DNA from: DATMXS01 sp050260275
Lineage (GTDB): Bacteria; Acidobacteriota; Terriglobia; Bryobacterales; Bryobacteraceae
Direction of reading: 5' to 3'
NCBI GenBank assembly: GCA_050260275.1
Contig: JBLNBX010000014.1
Location: 1 to 6,127 of the forward strand
DNA: 6,127 nucleotides
Both the position numbers and the translations under genes were made by a program. The notes below the pieces were generated by a model, which was given only the letters and a program-made list of their open reading frames with translations, did not search any database and was not told where the DNA came from. Each line of letters begins with the position of its first letter. Position 1 is the first letter of the stretch. Below, piece by piece: positions 1-5,827 of this stretch.

Positions 1-687
1 ATCGAAGTCGACGGCCACCATTTCCGGATCGTGGGCGTCATGCAGCGCGCGGCCGCCTCGCTCCCGGGCCAGGAGGACCGCCGCGTCCTGCTGCCTTACT
101 TCACGATGAAGAAGATGTTCCCCAACGCCAAGGAGAACATGCTGATCATCGTCGCCAAGGAAGGCAAGCTCGCCGCGGCTATGGACGAAGCGCGCGCCAT
201 CCTGCGGCAGCAGCGGCGGCTCAAGCCGAGCGAGCCCGACAACTTTTACATGACCACCGCCGAGCAGTTGGTGGAGGATTTCCGGAACATGATGGCCATC
301 ACGGCCATCGTCATGGTAGTCCTCAGCTCCATAGGACTGCTGGTGGGCGGCGTCGGTGTCATGAATATCATGCTGGTCTCGGTTACCGAGCGCACGCGCG
401 AGATAGGCATACGCAAGGCCGTCGGGGCGAAACGGTTCGACATCGTGAGCCAGTTTCTGACGGAGGCTGTCGTGCTCACCGCCCTTGGCGGTCTGCTCGG
501 CCTGATGCTGGGCTACACGATTTCCCTCGCGTCCAGGCTGCTATTCCCCAGCGTGCCTACGGCCGTGCCGCTTTGGGCGGCAGTTCTGGGCGTTACCACG
601 TCCACTGGAGTGGGGCTGTTCTTCGGCATCTGGCCTGCCGCCAAAGCCGCCAGCCTGGACCCGGTAGAGGCCCTTCGCTACGAGTAG
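1..687 (+). CDS. ABC transporter permease, MacB/FtsX type (5' end outside window)
   Basis: This is the C-terminal 228 residues of an inner-membrane ABC transporter permease. The reading frame is open from base 1, so the start lies upstream; the GTG at 31 is internal. Residues 1-90 form the end of the extracytoplasmic domain (MacB_PCD-like). Three hydrophobic segments follow, at about 96-125, 152-177 and 190-213. Between the first two lies the family-typical cytoplasmic loop with TERTREIGIRKAVGA, and the protein ends in DPVEALRYE, the usual end of an FtsX domain. MacB-type permeases have four membrane segments, and the first would be in the missing part. They do not move substrate through the membrane in the ordinary way. 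They pass ATP-driven motion to a periplasmic adaptor that exports macrolides, peptides or lipoproteins. The ATPase may be fused at the missing N-terminus or encoded separately upstream. The family is secure; the substrate is unknown. Confidence 0.93.
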   Translation: MEVDGHHFRIVGVMQRAAASLPGQEDRRVLLPYFTMKKMFPNAKENMLIIVAKEGKLAAAMDEARAILRQQRRLKPSEPDNFYMTTAEQLVEDFRNMMAITAIVMVVLSSIGLLVGGVGVMNIMLVSVTERTREIGIRKAVGAKRFDIVSQFLTEAVVLTALGGLLGLMLGYTISLASRLLFPSVPTAVPLWAAVLGVTTSTGVGLFFGIWPAAKAASLDPVEALRYE

Positions 688-703
688 TTTTGCATGCCTG
701 TCG

Positions 704-713
704 TTGGCGCCAA
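704..713. repeat. Perfect 10-bp palindrome, possible operator
   Basis: TTGGCGCCAA reads the same on both strands and lies 17 bp after the permease stop codon and about 80 bp before the next start. A short palindrome in a GC-rich intergenic gap can be a binding site for a dimeric regulator, but it may be chance. No second copy was seen in the window. Confidence 0.25.
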
Positions 714-785
714 GGTTGCGCCAGTAATCGCTTCGCTGCGGCTGATTGCCGTTCACGGCGGTACACCCCGCCCAGAGTAGACTGT

Positions 786-792
786 TAAGGGA
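786..792 (+). promoter_or_regulatory. Weak ribosome binding site and start-fixing stop for the M1 peptidase gene
   Basis: TAAGGGA just before the ATG at 795 resembles part of a Shine-Dalgarno sequence, with unusually short spacing of only a few bases. Its first three bases, TAA at 786-788, are an in-frame stop for the peptidase frame, and the two codons after it are not starts. The ATG at 795 is therefore the first possible start. Confidence 0.4.
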
Positions 793-794
793 CT

Positions 795-3191
795 ATGCGC
801 GTTGCCCTCGCGCTGCTGGTAGCCGCGTCCGGACTCCTGGGAGCCGGAAGGACCGCCGACCTGGCGGCCCGTCTTGTGGACGCCGGTCTCGATCCGCAGA
901 CGTGTGTGCGCGTCAGGGATCTTCCCCTCATCCGCGGCGACCTCCGCTTTTACTTCAACGACGGGTATATCATCTTCGGCCAACCGGTCGAAGGCGTGCG
1001 CCTCTCGGCGGTTTTCATCGCCGCCGAGGAGGGCGGAGATGCCGAACTGCTGCTGCTTCCGCCCACGCGAGCGGAGCGGATGTCGCTCTCCTTTTACGCG
1101 AAGACGCCGAACCTCAACGAGCACTTTCAAGAGACCGTCATGGTGTTCTCCGACGACACCGCCGCGGAGCTGCAGCGGGCCATAGCCGCCGCGGGCGAGC
1201 CGCGCCACGCGCCGGACCGCGGCGCCGAGATGGCCGAGCGGTGGAATCCCGTGGTTCGGAACTTCGCGCGCGGTTTCCAGGTCCGCCTGCTCCACGATCT
1301 GCTCGGCGACAATCGCGCCGCCTTCGGCCTGTTCTATGCAGCCGTAGCTGGACGCACGGCCGGCAACTTCGATGTCATGTACGATCCGCGAGCTGCCGAA
1401 CAGATCACCGTCGGGCGCGCAACGTCGCGGGGGCAGCAGCGTTACTTCGACGTCTGGACGCGCTTCGCATCGCGCGAGTTCCGGAACGGAAGGCGCACCG
1501 TGCCTTCGGCCGACGTAACTATCCTCTCCTACAACATCGAGGCGGAGATCGACCCCGCTTTCAACATGCGCGTCATCACTCGCGCCACAGTGAAGCCGGG
1601 ACTGGAGGGAAAGCATTCGCTCACCTTCGACATCTCTCCGCAGATGCGTATCACAGGGGCGACACTGGACGGCGAGCCGGTAGAGGTACTCCAGCCGGAG
1701 TCTATGCGCTCGAACCTGATCCGCGGCTCGGCTAACGAGACGTTTCTCGTGGTTCCGAATAAGACGCTCCAGCCCGGGCGCGAGTACGCTATCGAGTTCC
1801 GGCACGAGGGCAACGTAGTAAGCGACGCGGGCAACGGCGTCTACTTTGTGGGCGCTCGCGGCGCGTGGTATCCAAACCGGTACTGCCAGTTCTCGCGCTT
1901 CGAACTGATGTTCCGGTATCCCGCCGATCTGGACCTGGTGGCTACGGGCCGCCTGGACGAGGCCATCGAGGACGGGCAATGGCGCGTGGCGCGGTACCGC
2001 GCCGATATTCCCTTGCGGCTGGTGGGCTTCAACCTGGGCCGTTACGAGCATCATGGAGTGCTTCGCGGCGACTACGCCGTGGACGTGTACGCCAACCGGA
2101 CGCTCGAGACGGCGCTAGCGCCGCGACGCCAAGCGCCAGCCGTCAAGCATCGCGGAGCGGACCCGGTTTCGCCGCGCTGGACGGTGGACCTGGAGCCGGT
2201 GATCGAGGGCGGACCGCGCCCAAGCGCGCGGCTCGAGCGGCTGGGCTCGGAGATCGCCGGCGCGCTAGAGTTCATGGCCGGAGCGTTCGGCCCCCCGGTG
2301 CTGAAGCAGTTGACCGTGTCGCCTATTCCCGGCAACTTCGGCCAGGGCTTTCCCGGCCTGATCTACCTTTCTACCCTCGCGTACCTGGACGCCGCCGACC
2401 GCCCGCATGCCTTGCGCAACGATGCCGCCAGCATTTTCTTCGACGAGATCCTCACGGCGCACGAAACGGCGCACCAGTGGTGGGGCAATCTCATCACCTC
2501 GGCCGAGACCGAAGGCGACTGGCTGATGGAAGCGCTGGCGAACTACTCTGCGCTGCTGTACCTGGAGAAGCGCAAAGGCGCGCAGGCGCTCGATGCCGTG
2601 CTGTCCTCCTATCGCGAGGACCTTCTGACGAAGACCGAGTCCGGCGCGACGATCGAATCGGCCGGTCCGATCGTATGGGGCTTGCGCCTCGAAAGCTCGC
2701 ACACCCCGGATGCGTGGAGGCTGATCACCTACGAAAAAGGCTCCTGGATACTGCACATGCTCAGGCGCAGGATGGGTGACGACAGGTTCTTCAACATGCT
2801 CGGCCAACTGCGGAAGCGGTACCAGTACAAGGGCATCTCCACGGAAGAGTTCCGCCGCCTGGCGGCTGAGTTCCTGCCCCCGAAATCGCCGGATCCGGAC
2901 CTCGAAGTGTTTTTCGAGCAGTTCGTATACTCCACCGGAGTGCCCTCGCTCAAGCTGGAACACACCGTCAGGGGTTCCGGCCCGGCATACCGTGTGAGCG
3001 GAACTGTCACGCAAACGGGAGTCGATAAGGAGTTCAGCGCTTACGTGCCGGTGGAGATACAACTGGCCAAGGGCAAGCCAGTCGTGGTCTGGGTGCGCAG
3101 TTCCAGCGACCCCGTGACATTCAGCGTGACCGTGCGGCAGAAACCCGTGAGCGTCGCTCTCGACCCTGGCAACGCCGTGCTGCGGCGCTAG
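795..3191 (+). CDS. Exported M1-family zinc metallopeptidase with diverged GAMEN motif
   Basis: The product (798 residues) is a predicted secreted or periplasmic peptidase. Residues 1-20 form a Sec signal peptide: one Arg, a hydrophobic core, then small residues near 16-18. Residues 21 to about 235 are a region I cannot assign. About 240-430 fits the M1 N-terminal beta domain, 485-715 the catalytic domain, and 716-798 a C-terminal beta domain. The catalytic domain has HETAH (H556, E557, H560) followed 18 residues later by the third zinc ligand E579 in WLMEALANY, the full HEXXH-x18-E signature. Y646 in TYEKGS matches the catalytic Tyr of the family (Tyr383 of leukotriene A4 hydrolase). Where aminopeptidases have GAMEN, this protein has GQGFP (516-520), so the Glu that holds the substrate's free N-terminus is missing. 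A Pro/Arg-rich stretch at about 440-475 is probably an interdomain linker. The S41 protease gene follows 41 bp downstream. The fold and metal site are secure; aminopeptidase activity is doubtful. Confidence 0.9.
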   Translation: MRVALALLVAASGLLGAGRTADLAARLVDAGLDPQTCVRVRDLPLIRGDLRFYFNDGYIIFGQPVEGVRLSAVFIAAEEGGDAELLLLPPTRAERMSLSFYAKTPNLNEHFQETVMVFSDDTAAELQRAIAAAGEPRHAPDRGAEMAERWNPVVRNFARGFQVRLLHDLLGDNRAAFGLFYAAVAGRTAGNFDVMYDPRAAEQITVGRATSRGQQRYFDVWTRFASREFRNGRRTVPSADVTILSYNIEAEIDPAFNMRVITRATVKPGLEGKHSLTFDISPQMRITGATLDGEPVEVLQPESMRSNLIRGSANETFLVVPNKTLQPGREYAIEFRHEGNVVSDAGNGVYFVGARGAWYPNRYCQFSRFELMFRYPADLDLVATGRLDEAIEDGQWRVARYRADIPLRLVGFNLGRYEHHGVLRGDYAVDVYANRTLETALAPRRQAPAVKHRGADPVSPRWTVDLEPVIEGGPRPSARLERLGSEIAGALEFMAGAFGPPVLKQLTVSPIPGNFGQGFPGLIYLSTLAYLDAADRPHALRNDAASIFFDEILTAHETAHQWWGNLITSAETEGDWLMEALANYSALLYLEKRKGAQALDAVLSSYREDLLTKTESGATIESAGPIVWGLRLESSHTPDAWRLITYEKGSWILHMLRRRMGDDRFFNMLGQLRKRYQYKGISTEEFRRLAAEFLPPKSPDPDLEVFFEQFVYSTGVPSLKLEHTVRGSGPAYRVSGTVTQTGVDKEFSAYVPVEIQLAKGKPVVVWVRSSSDPVTFSVTVRQKPVSVALDPGNAVLRR

Positions 3192-3218
3192 TTTCCGAAG
3201 CGCGCGCCCGCCGTCAAT

Positions 3219-3224
3219 TACACT
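3219..3224 (+). promoter_or_regulatory. Candidate -10 element before the S41 protease gene
   Basis: TACACT matches four of six bases of the sigma-70 -10 consensus and ends 8 bases before the ATG at 3233. Transcription from it would begin at or next to the start codon and give a leaderless or nearly leaderless mRNA. This would fit the absence of any Shine-Dalgarno sequence in the 41-bp gap. No convincing -35 is present, so read-through from the M1 gene remains an equal or better explanation. Confidence 0.27.
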
Positions 3225-3232
3225 GAATCTGA

Positions 3233-4714
3233 ATGCTGCTTGCAGTGCTGCCTGCGCTCTGCCTGCTCGCCGCTCAGGCCGAGGGCGAGCCGAACGAGGT
3301 CGAGCGGGAACTCAAACGGTTTATCGATGTATATGCCGTCGTCGAACGCATGTCCGCCGACCCGGTTGACCCGGAACGGGCCATCTACGGGGGCGCGATA
3401 CCGGGCATGCTTCGCGGGCTCGATCCCCACTCGGTGTTCTTCGACTCGCACCAGTTCGAGCAGTTGAGAGAACTGGAGAATTCCACCCGTAAGGGTTTTG
3501 GCAGCGTGGTGTCCGTTATGCCGGGGCGCGTGATCGTGCTCCAGGCGCTTCCGGGCACGCCGGCAGCGAAATCGGGGCTCTCGCCTGGCGACGAGATCGT
3601 CGCCATAAATGGCTACTCGCTCGCGACGCTCAGCCTCGATCAACTTGTCGGCCTGCTCGAGCAGGCGCGGCGCCAGCAGGCGCACATCGACGTGCGCCGC
3701 CCTGGCAACTCCGCAATCCTCCGCTTCCTGCTTACGCCCGAGGAGATGCAGGCGCCTAGCGTCGACCGCGCGTTCATGCTGCGGCCCGGCATCGCCTACA
3801 TTCGTGCCACCAGTTTCGACATGGAGACCGGAAAGCAGCTTCAGGACGCCATCGAGAATCTCGGCGGAGCGTCGCTGCGGGGTCTTGTGCTCGACCTCAG
3901 GGACAATCCCGGTGGGATAGTTGGCGCAGCGCTCCATACCGCATCGCTCTTCCTTCGGCCCAAGCAGCTTCTGATAACCGCGCGTGGCCGCTCCGTGCCC
4001 TCGCAGGAGCAGGTTGTGCCCGAAGGCGCCGAGCCGTACACGTTCCCGCTTGCCGTGCTCATCAACGAAAAGAGCGCCAGCGCCGCGGAGATCGTCGCCG
4101 GGGCGCTGCAGGATCACGACCGCGCCGTGATTGTCGGCGCGCCCAGTTTCGGGAAGGGCTTGGTGGAGACCGTGTACCCACTGTCCGACGGCGCGGGCCT
4201 GGCCCTCACCACCGCGTACTACTACACGCCAAGCGGGCGCTCAATCCAGCGCCCTCTCAGCGGTGGGCGCATCGATCAGGGCGCAATTGCCGGGCGCGCC
4301 GATGAGGCCTCCGAGTACCGCAGCGACTCCGGGCGGCTGCTGCGCGGCGGCGGCGGAATTCAGCCGGACCGTGAAGTCTACCCCGAGCCGCTCACCCGCT
4401 TCCGGATGGTGATGCTGGGGAGCGGCGTCTTCACCACCTTCGCGGCCGACTACGCGCGCTCGCATCCCGCGCCCGCCGGGTTAGAGATCACCGGCGAAAT
4501 GCTCGATGAGTTTCAGGTGTACCTGTCGGAGAGGAGCATCCGGCCCGGACTGGCCGAGTGGTCGCGCGAGCGCGAGTGGATTCGCGGCCGGCTTCACGTC
4601 GAGCTCGCCATGCAATACTACGGCGTCGAGCGCGGCGATCAGATCGAGGCAGGAATCGATCCGGTAGTAACCGCAGCCGTTGCAGCTTTGGCTCCGGAGG
4701 AAGGCGCGAACTGA
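3233..4714 (+). CDS. Exported S41-family C-terminal processing protease with PDZ domain
   Basis: The product (493 residues) is a serine protease of the CtpA/Prc family, which trims or degrades extracytoplasmic proteins from their C-termini. Residues 1-16 are a hydrophobic signal segment ending in AQA before an acidic stretch; it unusually lacks a basic residue. Residues 22-85 form the N-terminal helical region with GLDPHSVFF. The PDZ domain spans about 88-168, with GTPAAKSGLSPGDEIVAING. The protease core spans about 185-385, with LDLRDNPGG (220-228), NEKSASAAEI carrying the nucleophile S283, and GAPSFGKG carrying the general base K308. The 25-residue Ser-Lys spacing equals that of E. coli Prc (S452/K477). 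TPSGRSIQ and GGIQPD are also family motifs. A helical tail of about 100 residues follows. A TGA directly before the ATG excludes any longer start, and no Shine-Dalgarno sequence is seen. It is probably co-transcribed with the M1 gene. The family is secure; the substrate is unknown. Confidence 0.94.
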   Translation: MLLAVLPALCLLAAQAEGEPNEVERELKRFIDVYAVVERMSADPVDPERAIYGGAIPGMLRGLDPHSVFFDSHQFEQLRELENSTRKGFGSVVSVMPGRVIVLQALPGTPAAKSGLSPGDEIVAINGYSLATLSLDQLVGLLEQARRQQAHIDVRRPGNSAILRFLLTPEEMQAPSVDRAFMLRPGIAYIRATSFDMETGKQLQDAIENLGGASLRGLVLDLRDNPGGIVGAALHTASLFLRPKQLLITARGRSVPSQEQVVPEGAEPYTFPLAVLINEKSASAAEIVAGALQDHDRAVIVGAPSFGKGLVETVYPLSDGAGLALTTAYYYTPSGRSIQRPLSGGRIDQGAIAGRADEASEYRSDSGRLLRGGGGIQPDREVYPEPLTRFRMVMLGSGVFTTFAADYARSHPAPAGLEITGEMLDEFQVYLSERSIRPGLAEWSREREWIRGRLHVELAMQYYGVERGDQIEAGIDPVVTAAVAALAPEEGAN

Positions 4715-4835
4715 ACCGCCGCCACAATGCGGGAGTGCCCCTTACCATCACCGCCGGGGTCATTCTCTCCTGCGGCAACTCTGGTATAAATCCGCTCGGG
4801 ACGTATAGTAACGGAGATTGGCGGCGGGACCCGGC
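4715..4835. other. Convergent intergenic region between S41 and GNAT genes
   Basis: The plus-strand protease gene and the minus-strand GNAT gene converge on this 121-bp gap. I would expect a bidirectional terminator but see no GC-rich hairpin followed by a T-run on either strand; the short CGGG-A-CCCG dyad near 4825-4833 is too small. Termination may be Rho-dependent or rest on weaker structure. A promoter-like box at 4785-4790 is described separately. Confidence 0.4.
4782..4790 (+). promoter_or_regulatory. Extended -10-like box pointing into the GNAT gene antisense
   Basis: TGGTATAAA has the TGn extension followed by TATAAA (4785-4790), the most AT-rich -10-like element in this part of the window. 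It faces right and would start RNA near 4797, running antisense to the 3' end of the GNAT gene. No credible protein gene lies downstream in that direction, and no good -35 is visible. It could be a real antisense promoter, a relic or chance. Confidence 0.22.
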
Positions 4836-5750
4836 TCAGGCCACGTCGAAGCAGACGGGCCAGATGGGCCGGCCGGGGATGCGGCAGCCTTCCTTGACCT
4901 TCGCGTAGTACTCGTCGAAGGGGGATGGGGCCAGGCTTCGCGCCATACCGGCCTCCCAGGCGGTGCACGTGGCTGGAAACGCCTGCGCGGAGCGCGAATA
5001 CGGGTGCAGCGGCAGCAGCAGCTTCGCCGTCCCGGCGTTCTGCGCCAGCGCGTGCGCGATGCTCGCCGCCGCTCGGGCGTCGCGGGCAAAAAACGCGCGC
5101 GGGCTGTCCTTTTCCGCCGTGTGGACGCGCGTGTAGCCCACCACCTCGCCCGCGCAGGTGTAAACACTCGCCTGTATTGCGGGGTTCGGGCTCAGCCACT
5201 CTACCAGGTCTTCGCCCGGTTCGATCGAAAAATCAACGTTGCAATCTTCAATTCGCCACAGCGCGTTTAGCGCCGCTGCATCCGCGCTGTCCACGGCGCG
5301 GCGGTGGAGCCCACAGCACGGTTGCGGAACGCCGGTCACCTCCGCGAAAGCCGACCCGAACGCTGCCGGCCGGTAGCCCAGCCGCGAGTAATACGCCGGA
5401 TCGCCGAGCACCATGCTTACGGCGTAGTTCTTGCGGGCCGCCGTGGCGTGCCCTTCCGAAACGAGCGCCGAGCCGATGCGCTGCCGCTGCCTTTCCGGTG
5501 CGACGGCTAGGGGCGCGAGGTTTACGGCGCGCACGTCCTCGCCCAGCAGCCGGATGGTGCATGGGAGGAAAAAAGCGTGTCCCACGATGACGCCACCTTC
5601 CTCCGCAACGAGCGATAGCTCCGGATCGTACTGCGCGCTTTGCCGCCGCAGCGCTACAACAGCGGCCTCGGCTGCGCGATTGCCGAACGCGCGCGCGTGC
5701 AGGCGCGCAATGGCGGCATAGTCCTGGGGCGTTTCGGGGCGAACCTGCAT
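4836..5750 (-). CDS. GNAT-family N-acetyltransferase, YhbS-like, with C-terminal extension
   Basis: The product (304 residues, cytoplasmic) should transfer an acetyl group from acetyl-CoA to an unknown amine. It opens with MQVRPETPQDYAAIARLHARAF, condensed as the usual GNAT strand 1/helix 1 ('RPET..D'). It continues with SLVAEEGGVIVGHAFF (strands 2-3), LAPLAVAPERQRQRIGSAL (strand 4 and the acetyl-CoA loop, 78-96) and VLGDPAYYSRLGYRPA (114-129), all typical of COG3153. In the loop the usual QRQGIG reads QRQRIG, with Arg91 in place of the first Gly. Residues about 140-304 form a second unit (VVGYTRVH; PSPFDEYY; GRPIWPVCFD) that resembles a degenerate GNAT half; this reading is inference. I chose the ATG at 5750 because the domain begins there. 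A GTG at 5786 would add 12 residues of no GNAT character and lies in a hairpin loop. Neither start has a clear ribosome binding site. The small HTH-like gene lies 62 bp upstream on the same strand. Confidence 0.88.
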   Translation of the reverse strand: MQVRPETPQDYAAIARLHARAFGNRAAEAAVVALRRQSAQYDPELSLVAEEGGVIVGHAFFLPCTIRLLGEDVRAVNLAPLAVAPERQRQRIGSALVSEGHATAARKNYAVSMVLGDPAYYSRLGYRPAAFGSAFAEVTGVPQPCCGLHRRAVDSADAAALNALWRIEDCNVDFSIEPGEDLVEWLSPNPAIQASVYTCAGEVVGYTRVHTAEKDSPRAFFARDARAAASIAHALAQNAGTAKLLLPLHPYSRSAQAFPATCTAWEAGMARSLAPSPFDEYYAKVKEGCRIPGRPIWPVCFDVA

Positions 5751-5778
5751 GGAATTATGGAACGGGCGGTGCTGGTTT

Positions 5779-5794
5779 CGGGACACACATCCCG
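5779..5794. repeat. Small inverted repeat upstream of the GNAT start
   Basis: CGGGA (5779-5783) and TCCCG (5790-5794) pair around a 6-nt loop. The alternative GTG start of the GNAT gene (5786-5784) lies in the loop. With the larger hairpin at 5800-5827 it makes the spacer between the two minus-strand genes unusually structured. There is no T-run, so it is not a standard terminator. Confidence 0.35.
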
Positions 5795-5799
5795 CGCGG

Positions 5800-5827
5800 C
5801 CCGGGCGCCTGCTCAGGCGCAGCCGGG
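5800..5827 (-). promoter_or_regulatory. Strong hairpin at the stop codon of the small HTH-like gene
   Basis: CCCGG-GCGCCTG (5800-5811) pairs with CAGGCGC (5814-5820) and CCGGG (5823-5827), giving up to 12 base pairs with one 2-nt bulge (5821-5822). The formal loop is 2 nt, so in practice it is probably 4 nt with one pair fewer. The stop codon TGA of the small gene overlaps the loop. No T-run follows on either strand, so an ordinary intrinsic terminator is unlikely. It may protect the 3' end of the upstream message, attenuate read-through into the GNAT gene or restrict its translation. Confidence 0.45.

Larger units (their letters stand above)
688..794. other. Intergenic region between permease and M1 peptidase genes
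   Basis: This 107-bp gap contains a perfect 10-bp palindrome TTGGCGCCAA at 704-713 and a weak 5-bp stem (GGCGG at 757-761 with CCGCC at 768-772, 6-nt loop). Neither is followed by a T-run, so I do not call a terminator. A TAGACT box at 778-783 matches four of six bases of a sigma-70 -10 element, but no good -35 lies at the right distance. The gap is long enough for a separate promoter for the peptidase genes, but the sequence does not settle this. Confidence 0.4.

Noticed and set aside
746..1735. 329-residue plus-strand open frame overlapping the start of the M1 gene
   Set aside because: It is very Arg-rich (RRR and RGR runs), typical of a frame-shifted reading of a GC-rich gene. The M1 frame has the signal peptide and zinc site.
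753..2054. 433-residue open frame on the minus strand opposite the M1 gene
   Set aside because: It lies wholly antisense to the clear M1 peptidase frame apart from the short upstream gap, is rich in Arg/Gly/His without recognisable motifs, and is expected from high GC content.
1865..2779. 304-residue plus-strand open frame inside the M1 gene
   Set aside because: It is an out-of-frame reading with Arg/Gly/Pro-rich, motif-free sequence, fully covered by the M1 coding region.
2265..3062. 265-residue minus-strand open frame opposite the M1 catalytic domain
   Set aside because: It is antisense to the conserved HEXXH region and has no domain of its own.
3233..3275. Lipoprotein signal in the S41 protein (Cys10)
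   Set aside because: The residues before Cys10 are P-A-L, which do not fit a lipobox, and the AQA at 14-16 gives a better signal peptidase I site.
3218..4117. 299-residue minus-strand open frame opposite the S41 gene
   Set aside because: It is antisense to the PDZ and protease core, which carry many family motifs; its own sequence is Arg/Ala/His-rich without motifs.
4639..5199. 186-residue minus-strand open frame overlapping the GNAT C-terminal half
   Set aside because: It is out of frame with the recognisable GNAT protein, and its composition is that of a shadow. I considered a frameshift in the GNAT gene, but that frame runs unbroken to a family-like end (GRPIWPVCFDVA).
4818..5270. 150-residue plus-strand open frame after the TATAAA box and a GGAGA-like stretch
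   Set aside because: It starts with TTG, the purine stretch is too close to the start, and the product is Arg/Gly-rich sequence antisense to the GNAT gene.
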